A stretch of DNA of 64,000 nt, taken from Aphidius gifuensis. Taxonomy: Eukaryota; Arthropoda; Insecta; Hymenoptera; Braconidae. This document shows positions 42,401-54,400 of the stretch, in pieces. The position numbers and the translations under genes are program-made. The stretch spans positions 17,676,963 through 17,740,962 of the forward strand of contig NC_057792.1 of the NCBI RefSeq assembly GCF_014905175.1, in the 5' to 3' direction. Every line of letters starts with the position of its first letter. The first letter of the stretch is position 1. A model generated the notes under the pieces. It saw only the letters and a list, made by a program, of their open reading frames with translations, had not been told where the DNA came from and searched no databases.

Positions 42401-45400
42401 TCGACGCAATTCCGTTTGCCGAATGGAGTTGTCTGAGCCCTTGGTATATTAAAACGGAAGCCTGGGGATTTTATATATACGTTGCAGTTGTTATACCAGG
42501 TTCGATGGTCATAGTTACATGTATCCATCACACATACACACATATTAAATACAAAAATGTATACAGCCAGTATGTCTGGATGTTATTCAGGTGTCAGTGT
42601 TGACAACCAACGATGGTATCATCTGAAAAAAAAAAGAAAAATGTATAGCTGTATGTTGAATATTATTGTTGAAGGTCTTGCAAAATTGGATATGATCAAT
42701 GTCATTTTTTAACTTGTGATTTTCATGTTGGTATTTGTATATGACTAGTAGCTAAAGCAGGCTAAAGCACTCTAGATATATATGATGTTGGTTGATGTGT
42801 TGGTTGATGTGAAGGTGCTGCGACCTCAACCAAGTTATACAGGGGGTAAGGTTCGCCAACAACATGCTAGCTAAACCAGGGTGTGCTGCAACGTTCAAGT
42901 CAGTTGATATATTACCCTGGCATATGTCACGAAAGACATTGGATATATTATACAACTAGAATACAAACATATGGGCTATAGATTGTCTCAGGATGCTCGG
43001 TCAATGTCTTCATTTTTTTTTATTCTGAATTTTGAAAAAAAAAAAATACTCTTTTCATTTGACCACTTAAAAATAAAAACTACTTTCTCATTTTAAATCA
43101 TTTTTTTTTTTTAATTTAATTTACAATAATTTAATTATCTATTTTTTTTTTTTTTTTGGCATTTTAAATATTTTTCGTTAGTAAAAAGCATTTAATTATT
43201 TTGAAATTAATTCTTTTGTGAATAAAAAATAAAGCTTTTATTTTTTTTTTAATTTTTATTAAATGAAATTTTTTTTTAAATTTAAAATAGTTGATTCTTT
43301 TTGTCATGTTTTAATTGAATTTTTTTTTTTTTTTTTTTTCATTTTTAATATCAATTTGATGATTTAAAATTTAATAATTTTAAAATGTTGTTAATTAAAT
43401 CACTGTCCTCTTGACACGCACAAATGACAAGTACTTTATATCAACAAATCAATAAATTTAGGGTAAATCAATATTTGTATAAACTTTTTTTTTTGGATTT
43501 AGTTTATTTTAACGAGTTTCAACAGCAACTCCTCGTTAAGCTTTCTCATGTTGCTATACCACACTAAAGCCAAGTAAAGGATGAAATTTTATTCATTTTG
43601 GGCTTTGTTATCTCACCTCTCCCGCCCCTCTCCAGCCTCTTTCTCTTCAGTGTCCTAAAAACTACATGCACAATGTTTGACCTAATTTAACATAACATGC
43701 TCCATCATGTACCTTTTCCTAAAATTTTCCAAAGGTAACTTTGATTCCTTTGTTCTCAAATTTCAATTTTATCCTTTTTTTTTTTGACCAATCACTGTAT
43801 GAAGAGCCCTGTGTCGTCAATAATAAAACTAGGCATTTTTTTTTAAATTCAAATTAAATTTAAAAAATAGTTTTTTTTTTTTACTCCAATTATTTGACTG
43901 ATGAATTTTTATTTTTCATTGTTAATAATTAGAGGAAGTTGTAAAAAAGTAATGTTTTTTTTATTTTTGATATTTATTTTATTTAGTTATGGTCTTTTAA
44001 AGTGTCAAGTTGTATATTGTTCTTAAATTGTTTTTGAATGTCTTATTTGAGAAGAATGAAATACTGAATAATAATATATTTAAAGACAAATTGGTTGTTA
44101 GATTTATATTATCATAAAGTTGAGCCAAATGAAAACACAAAGACCTCGTATTGAATTTCTCAGGATGACATTGTCAGATTATTATTTAAGATGGTATTAT
44201 TTTTGTAAATTGATTGATTGACATATGATTGAAAAAGTCATTTAATATTTACTATTATCATTTTCAAATAATAAAAATTATTAATATCATTATTTATAAT
44301 TTTTATTATGATTAATTTATAAAGTTTTTTTTGATGAAAGTAATACAGTTGATGGTAAAAAATATAAAATGTAAATTTACTATATATGTGTGTGAAAAAA
44401 ATAAAAAAAAGTTACGACAAATTGGTCACAGAATACGACGACATTTGCTCTATGGTATTTTTTGCATCCATCGATCTTTACTTGGGTCACGAAGTGGTTA
44501 TGCAAAATATATGCGAGAGTGATGGAAAATATACTTGGTGAGAAGGGCGTTGAGACTTGAGAGTAAAAAATGGCCACGATAAAAGTTCCATCGTTTTACA
44601 GCTCGTTCACATTGTCGAATAAAAAAAAAATAATCATAAAAATTTAAAAGAAAAATAAAAAATATTCATAATCTGCTTTAAAAGTTTTTTCATATGATAC
44701 TATATTCATTACAAAATTTAATAAACATTTATAATTGAAAAGAAAAAAATTAAATTTCAATTAAATGTATATAAAATATAACATTGAAAAAACCATTGAA
44801 ATTTATAAATAATATAATATATACAAAAAAGCTTTTCTCTCAATGTTAAGCCAACAAATTTTCATGTAAACTGAATTTTGAATTTAAAAATGAAACGTTA
44901 AAGTTAGTTGAATAGTTCAATCACAGTTACACATTCAGTACTAAGTACTATATACATAAATAATAAATATTATAAATTAAATTTAGTCATCATTGGTAAA
45001 CTCGTACGACAAAGTACTTTTGTAAACTATATATTTCGAAAAGTTTCTAGTATTCATATTGCTTTTATATACTCTACATATAGCATTAAATATTTTACCA
45101 GTAGATGTGTATTTTAGTGAATAGAAACCTTAAGATTTCAATTGAGATTTTACTCTTGACTATTTTTCAATAGCACTTTTAATTAACTTAATTTATAAAT
45201 ATTATAATGTAAAATATTTAAAAGATATTAACGACCAACTATCAAATAAATTTACAAGTGTCCTTCAACTTGTCTATACTGTCAGGTTAACTTTACTTCT
45301 CTTTCATCTTCTCACTGACTGAAAATCTCATTGACATTTTTAAATAAACTATTATATTTATTACAGTTAATTTTATAAAACAAACTCTCTTGTATCATGA

Positions 45401-48400
45401 TTCATCAACAATATCATACTTAAACTCATTCACAACATCAATTACTAAAAGCTTCAAACTTTATTATAAACTTTTGACAATAATTTATATACATTATAAA
45501 AAAATAAATTTAAAAAATGATAAAAGTTTTTACTGGTTGTTGTTGAAAGTGTACATACAAGTTACGTGATATGTCTGATGTTGATTATTTCTTTACTTTT
45601 TTATTATATTTTTTTTTCTTGTGACGCACGTCTCGTTGCCTTGTTAACACAATTTTGCGATTGTAGGCGGTCACATTAGCGGACGCTCAAGGGTAACTTT
45701 AACAAAACCACTAACGAGCAAGTAAATTCTCGTCTTTTTAAGGGATATCTTTGTTATTTTATTTGCTATCGACATACTCACGTAAACTCTCACGCAATAA
45801 AAAAATATAAAAAAAATATATTTGACATATAAATTTTAAAGTTAAACAATACGTGATGATGATGATGATGATGATGATAAAGAGTATATATTATTTTATT
45901 TATTAATTATTTATTTATTCAAAAGTTGGTCAAATAATTATTAATTCAATTGTTTCGATCCTTAATTGTGTAATGAAGATGAGAGAGAAAATAATCAAAT
46001 GATAAATTTTTTTTTGTTTCAATTTTTTGTGGGATGATAAAAAGACAAAGTGTGACTTTGTTGGCTATTGTTTTCTTCACAGAAACCGCCCCCGTATCGA
46101 GACTAATGAATTGCATTATTGGAAATCCAGTATATACCATTAGTGATGGCCAACGGTAATTACTGGTATTATACATTGACACCAACATCATGATTCTATA
46201 TGTGTTGCAATATTTTTTTTTAATTTATTCAATCAACAAATACAAACTTAATTTTCCATATTTTTTTTTATTTTTATTTTTTTTTTATAGCTTAATACTT
46301 TATCGTATTTTTATAGATTATTTTTATTTTTATTTTCAAATATTGATTGATGGAGAGTTTAAAAAATTTATGTTTATGTCAATATTTAAGTATTTTTTTT
46401 TTTCTTTTTAAGTTAATTTTTTATCGACAATTTTCTTATTTTTATTTGCATGAAAAATGATTTTAAAACGTCAAATTAATTGGCATGTTATAAATTGTAA
46501 AAAGAAAATGTCAACTTTTCAAATCTTTTGAAAATAATATTTCTTTTTTAATTTTATTTCTTTCAATAAATTTGTTTATGATATTTTTTTTTTTTTTTTG
46601 TATTATCAATGACTGTACAGAATAATTTTAAAAACGTTATAAAGAATTTTTTTTTTTTCCTCATTGACAAACTGAAGTACCACATGCGTGTTTTATACAA
46701 AATTTTTTATACTAAATTACTTATTCTTTTTTATATTTATTCATTTTTTTCTCCCCCAACTTTTGTACTCTAATTACAACCTCAAGAAAAAAATTTAAAT
46801 CTCGACACACCCCACATTCAGCGCCGATCAACTAAATGAATCTCGAAGCAAATATTCCAGCGTGCTTTTTAATTCAACTTCAGTACCATCAAATTATTCC
46901 AATCCCCTTTTTTTTTTTTCTTTACTCATCTTGGTTTTATACCCTCAAGTCTAAAGCTTTATACTGCCTAGATTCATGAATTCATTCATGAGAGTAAATA
47001 GTTTTGCGTTTCGGAAAAAATAAAAAATATAAACTCCAGCAATGCCAAAATAATAATATATTTAAAAAAAATATCTTCTAAAATACAACAGACAATTAAA
47101 ATAACTTGTCATTTTTTAAAATATAAATTACAATTTATTTAACTATATACTATTTAAAAATTCATCAAAGTATTTTGAGAATTGAGTCCATAAAAATGCA
47201 ATGTCATGATGAATTATTAAAACTTTGAAATACGAAAATTTTAAATAATAAAAAATTTAAAAAATTCAGCTCTATTATTATACAGTTTTTATTATAAATT
47301 TTTGATAATAATAAATTATATAATTTTTGCAATGTCACAGGTCAAAAGAAAATAGTGTCATACAAAATTTTCTGCGGTATAAAATTGGCAATTCTCTCCC
47401 AACAAAATTGTACATCCTGAAACTTTCTCTTTATCACAATTATCGTTTAATATATGTGCGACACTTATCCACTAAAATTCAATAAATAATTTACCTTCTT
47501 CTTCTAATTTTCACCTTCCACCTTAATTTTTTTATGATCGTATTTCTATCCGTCTCGAGAGAAGATCTTCCAATAGCTACTTTGTCTTTATTTTTTTTCT
47601 ATACAACTGAAAATTTTATTCCACTTCCAATTAAATAAAAAAATATATTTTCCTAATAAAACAAAGAAAAAGTAAATAATAATTAAATTAAATATTAACA
47701 TAATTATTATTAATACACAAAATTATATTTTAATTTAATTATAATTTAAATAGCTTTATTTAGTAATTTAATTTTTTTTTTTTAATCTCAATTAGTAAGA
47801 ATTTCATGATAATTATAATAATTTTTTACTACAAATACAAATCTAATTATAACCACTAGTTTTCTATTTATCCAATTTTTATTTTTTTTTCATATTTAAT
47901 AGTTATGAGATGAATGTAAAAGTTTATTACTTTGTATAACGAGTTTAAAAAAAAATTGGCAAATAATATATAATGTTTATTACTGTGATAGAAATAAACC
48001 TAGTGACCTTTTTATAAGCAATATACAATTTGTCGGTTAAATATTTTATATTTTTTAAACTTGTATACAAAATTGAGATAGTTTTTTTTTTTTATTTTGA
48101 TTTATTTCACAATTTACATATTATTATTAATTTATATAAAAGAAAGAAAATAACTTTTTTTTAAAAACTTCAAGATGAATAATTTCTTTCTTTTTTTTCT
48201 TTTCAATTTAAACTGTATTATTTTATTTATTTATTTATTTTTAAATTGAATATATAATTTAATTTGTATAGTTTTTTATATTGAATTAAATATATATAAA
48301 CATTAACAAAAAAAAGATTGAATTAAAATAAATTTACGAAATTAAATAGCCAATTTTAAGATCCGGTAAAGAGAGTTTACTTGAATGATCTTTCTTTGTT

Positions 48401-51400
48401 CTCGATCTTGACCTTTCGCACGATAATCCGATCGTTTGCCTGAGGGTACACTTGGGGGGTTTTTATGGGTATTTAATTTTTTGCTCTTTCTCTTTTTTCT
48501 ATTTTTATTTCCCTTTATTTTATCCTTCGTCACCCACGTTATTGTACAGAGGTATCAAGTACATCGCATTCCAATATTTCCCTCCTCAATCGACCCACAT
48601 ATTTTTTATTTAAAGATTTTTTTTTTTTTTTCAATATAAAAAATAATACAATCTTCTTGGCTTTACATATTTCATCAGCCAATAATTTTATAATATTCAT
48701 CAGACAAAAAAAAATAATTTAAATCAACCAAAAATATAAATTTTTTTTCTTTACTCCACAATTTTTTTACAACCAATAAACATGAAAAAAAAACATCAAA
48801 AATTATTTTATATTATTTACAAATACCTGATCAAGATAAAAGCATTGACTTTTTCATGATATTTATTATTATTTTATTTTTGCTTGGTGAGCAAATTGTG
48901 AATTCAAATGAAAATCGAGTTGTGGCTTTGATCAAACCGTGAGACCGAATATATGTATACATTTTATATTATCAATTGTTATGATCCTACATCACACGAT
49001 TTTCATTATTATTATTTTCATTGTTATTTAAATAATAAATAAATTCTATCAATTTTTTATTTACCTCAATTTTAATCAAGCAAAAAATTTAATTTATTAA
49101 ACTTCATTTTTTAAATTGAAAAAAAAAATATTTCAAATTTTAATTAATAGCCATAAATAAAATACCACAGATTTTTTTTTTTTTTTTAAATAAATATTTA
49201 TTTAATATTTGTCTTTTGTTTAATAATAATTAACGCATGACATATATTTAATTATAAATTAAAATGTTCTTTTGAAAATTAGTGATATTTCATTTTTAAA
49301 TTTTTCTTTGAATTTAATTAAAGAGAATTTTTAAAAAAAAAAAAAAGAAATTAATACACTTGAATATTAATTAATAATAAAAAAAGATAAAAAAAAAATT
49401 TTTTTTATTGCTCACTTGCTGACATTTATTTTTTATTAAATTTTTTTATGTCATAATCTTTTGTCCTTTGTACCAGCATCAAAAAGTTGAATTAAATATA
49501 TATCACATCACTGATAAATAACGATGACTTGAATTTATATATGATTCTACGACTCGTTATATTATTATCTCATTTCCTGAATGAGTCATATTGAGTTGAC
49601 TATATATCAAAGCCCCCAGTGATATTGTTGTCTACATATATAATAATTATCTTTTTTATTTTTATCATCATCATACGTACCGCGCATATCCTCAATCACA
49701 CACACCCATACTCATCAAATTGAAAATACTTTTAATTTATATCAAATTAATTTTCATTTATTTGTTTATTAAATTTACATGTCTCCAATATCACAAAGAT
49801 ATATATCATATAGTTTCTTCTCTTGAATAAAATCATTGATAAAGTATTTTTATTTTTTTTTTTTTTTATAAAAAATCAAATTGCAAATTCATCATTGAAA
49901 TTTGAATAACGAAACTGATATAGAATACCAGTACAGAATACAAAAGCATTTGATTTATTATCATTGTGCATTCACGCAGTCAATGTACAGACAAAACTCA
50001 GCAAAATAGTAAATGGTCACATATTCAAGAATTTTCAGACAGGTTGACCTGGCCTCGACAAATTATTGTGAATCGATTTGACATTCCCGGGGTTTGTTCA
50101 TTGCTCCGAGGGACTTTCTATAACTCCATATATGTATCATTATTTTACACACATAAATTTATACTCACCTCAAATCAAAGATAATCAAATATTTATTATT
50201 TTTTTTCATGTATAATTATATTTTCATGATACTTGTTATCTTTGGGGAAAAAAAAATTAATGATATATATTTTTAATTAAATTTTAAATAATAAAAAAAA
50301 GTATTTCATTTTTTTTTTTTTTTAAATTCTCAGGACCTAACAGTCAACTGCATATCACAAGGGTGGTGCAAATGCGGTCACAAAAGTCGACACGTTGCAA
50401 CCTCGCATTTTCCACTTCCCGGTGTTATATACTAAAATCGATTGTTTCATATATGAACGTTTTGTTTCAACCACAGGGTTAAATCAACTTGTAAAATATT
50501 AAAAACAGAATTATATATTTGTTATGAATTTATAATAAATATAACTAAATTTTTATCCAACAAACATTTAGTAATTTTTTAATACTAACTGGTTTTTAAT
50601 TGAATTTTATCTTTTCTCATTTAAAAAAATATTTTTACTAATAAATAATATTGTCTATCTCTTGTAGAAACATTTTTTTTTTTTGGCTCTCTTTTCGATT
50701 AAATTGTTTCGAAAAAGAAAATAACAAGTAATTTCGATTTGCGATATTTATTTAACCCTCCAGTTACATATGAACATCAACAAACTGTGTTTGAATTATT
50801 TTTTTTATTCAATTATTATTTATATTTTTTTTTGCATTATCAATAAACTGTAATTTATTTTATTTATAAAAATTTTTGTGGTAAATTCAATGAATATTCT
50901 AATATCACATTTATTGTAGTCATTGTTTTTTTTGACAAATGCTGAATCAGTAGTTGGTTGGTTTGATCGATTACACTTCTTTTCAACTGTTGAATTTGTC
51001 GTACGCCTATTTTCAGCGACAGTAATCGTGTTGGTGCTGCATGAATAATGGTGATAATAGAGCGTGATATGAGCGTCAGCTGAAATACGCGGATGTGGCC
51101 CATTTTTCATAAAGATACTTTGTTCCCATCAATTGATTAGAGAAAAATGTTTTTTGAAATATCAAAATGTTCAAGTTTTTACCAATAAATATATATACAT
51201 TTTTTTTTTTATTTCAAAGTTATACAACTTATTATTACAGTTAATAAAAAAATATAAAATAAATTACAAAGAGGCAGATGATGATGATGATGATAATAAC
51301 TGTTTATAAAAAAAAAAAAAATTCTCTAACAAGTCTTTATGATTATTATTATTATAATTTTGATTAATTTTTTGTGTTACCAGGTGGTCATAGAGAGTGC

Positions 51401-54400
51401 TAGCGTTGCCCAGGAGTATGGTGACCTGGAGATAGATACCGACTCACCAGTGAACCCTGACCTGTTATTTGACTCTCAACAACCACCGATGCATCTTTAT
51501 GTACTGACTGAGAAAAAAGTATCAAAGGTCAAAGTACAAGAATGTTCAGTATACAAAACTTGTTGGGCTTGTCTTGATGCTAAAGATCCATATTGTGGTT
51601 GGTGTTCACTTGAAAATAAATGTAATTTACGTAGTGATTGTCAAGATGCAGCAAATGATCCATTATATTGGATATCATATAAAAGTCAACGTTGTACAAC
51701 AATAACAACAGTAACACCAGATCAATTACAAAAAACAACAGCAAGAACATTAGAACTTGTTATTGATAATTTACCAACATTAAATGGTGAATTTTTATGT
51801 GCCTTTTCTGCATTAGACAAAACACTTATAACAAATGCAACACGAAAATCATTTGGTGTTAATTGTACAACACCAAGAACTGATTTATTACCATCAATAC
51901 CAGCTGGTAATCATCATTTTACAGCAAAATTATCTGTTAGAATGACTAATGGACCAGATTTAGTTGCAACAAATTTTACATTTTTTGATTGTAATACATA
52001 TTCATCATGTACTGAATGTGTATCATCTAGTTTTCCATGTGATTGGTGTGTTGATGGACATAGATGTACACATGATACTGCTGCAAATTGTCGTAATGAT
52101 ATACTTGTTACTGGTGTTAGTAGAATGGGACCAAGTTATAGAAGTGGTCCAGCATTTTGTCCAACAATAAATGCAACTGATTCACAAGAAATTCTTGTTG
52201 CTGCTGGTATTAAAAGAGCAATACGTGTTAAAGTACATATTATTGGACAATTTATAATACAAACAAGATTTGTTTGTCAATTTAATATTGAAGGACGTGT
52301 AACAAGTGTTAATGCACGTTTACTTGCTGATACAATATATTGTGAAGAAATGGAATTTTCATATACATCAAGAACAGCAAATATAACAGTACCATTTGCT
52401 GTTATTTGGGGTGGTTCAAAACCACTTGATAATCCTGATAATATACATGTTGTAATATATAGATGTCGTGATATGGCTGATAATTGTGGTATGTGTTTAG
52501 CAATACCATCAAAATATGGTTGTGGTTGGTGTCAAAGTACTGATCGTTGTGAAGTTAAAGAACAATGTGGTCGTGGTTCTGGTATATGGTTAAATAGAAA
52601 TATGACATGTCCAAATCCTGAAGTACATTCATTTGAACCAATGATGGGACCATGGGAAGGTAATACAAATGTTACAATACGTGGTATTAATCTTGGTAAA
52701 ACATTTAATGATATATATGCTGGTGTAACAGTTGCTGGTGTACCATGTCAACCATATGAAACATTATATATACGTACAAAACAAATAACATGTCGTGTTG
52801 ATGGTCCTGGTTCTAAAAAACCACAAGATGGTCCAGTTATTGTTAAAATTGAAACATATCGTGGAGAATCAAAACAACATTATGAATTTGTTGATCCAAT
52901 AATAACAAATATATCACCAAAATATGGACCAAAAAGTGGTGGTACAACAATTAAAATAACTGGTAGATATATGAATGCTGGTAGTGAAATACGTGTTACA
53001 ATTGATGATCTTCCATGTTCAGTTATAAGTGCTGAATCAAATGAAACCCAATGTATGACAAGTTCAAGTAGTATCAATAAAAATAGTACATTAATAATGA
53101 CATTTGACGGTAGAAAACGTACGTATAATGGATATTTTGAATATGTTGATGATCCAACAATTGAAAGTGTTGAAAGTGGTGTTGGTGGACAAATGAAAAT
53201 ACCAAAAGGTTTACCAGCTGGTGGCATTAAAATATCAGTTACTGGTAAAAATTTAGGATACATACAAAATCCATTGATGTATGTTTATTATGATGAAAAA
53301 ATGTTTGTATCAACATGTGATGTATTGAGTCAAACACATATGGAATGTCGTTCACCAACAATTGAAATACCAGATAATGTTATACTTGATGCTGAACATC
53401 CATTACCACTTGAATATGGTTTTCGTATGGATAATGTTACTGGTGTACAAAATTTATCACAAAATGGCTTTCAACATTTTTTATTATATCCAAATCCAAT
53501 ATATGATAGTTTTGGTGAAGATGTTAAATATTATAAAAGTGATTATTTAACAATAAATGGACAACATTTAGATAGAGCATGTCAAGAATCAGATGTTATT
53601 GTTAAAATTGGTAGTACATATTGTAATGTAACATCATTATCAAGACAACAATTAACATGTAGACCACCACCAGTACAACCACCAGCATTAACTGAAGATG
53701 GATATATTGATAAACAAGAATTACCAGAAGTTGTTGTTATTGTTGGTAATTCATTAAAATTTCCAATTGGTAAATTAAGTTATGCATTACCAGCTGGTTT
53801 AAATGGTCCATTATCAAAACCAGCACTTGTTGGTGTTATATTAGCAATTGTTGCACTTGTTATTATATTTATTGTATTTTTAATTGCATATCGAAGAAAA
53901 TCAACAGAAAGTAATCGTGTATTAAAAAATATGCAAGAACAAATGGATATACTTGAATTACGTGTTGCTGCTGAATGTAAAGAAGCATTTGCTGAATTAC
54001 AAACTGAAATGACTGATCTTACTGGTGATTTAACAAGTGGTGGTATACCATTTCTTGATTATCGTACGTATGCTATGAAAATTCTATTTCCAAATGTTGA
54101 TAATCATGTTGTATTACAATGGGATAGACCAGAATTAATGAGAAAAGAAAAAGGTTTACGTTTATTTGGTCAACTTATTATGAATAAAACATTTTTATTA
54201 TTATTTGTAAGAACACTTGAAAGTAATCGTTATTTTTCAATGAGAGACAGAGTCAATGTTGCAAGTCTTATTATGGTTACACTACAAAGTAAAATGGAAT
54301 ATTGTACTGATATTTTAAAAACTCTACTTGCTGAACTCATTGAAAAATGTATGGAAGGAAAAAGTCATCCAAAACTTCTTCTTAGACGGTAAGTCAAATT

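Larger units (their letters stand above)
42961..51383. other. PlexA intron, right part, ending at the large-exon acceptor
   Basis: This is AT-rich DNA with long poly-T runs (for example around 43140-43158 and 43320-43339), GAT microsatellites at 45855-45878 and 51277-51294, and minor GC-richer patches near 45640-45740, 46800-46870 and 50330-50430. No exon was recognised. It ends with tttgtgttaccag at 51371-51383. Confidence 0.65.

Noticed and set aside
45277..45287. miR-8-like core TACTGTCAGGT
   Set aside because: Only 11 bases agree, the following bases differ from the mature miRNA, and no precursor hairpin is visible.
51339..51383. Upstream ATG of the large plexin frame as a translation start
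   Set aside because: The 15 codons before 51384 are intron with a pyrimidine-rich acceptor; the exon joins in frame to the sema exon at 27293.
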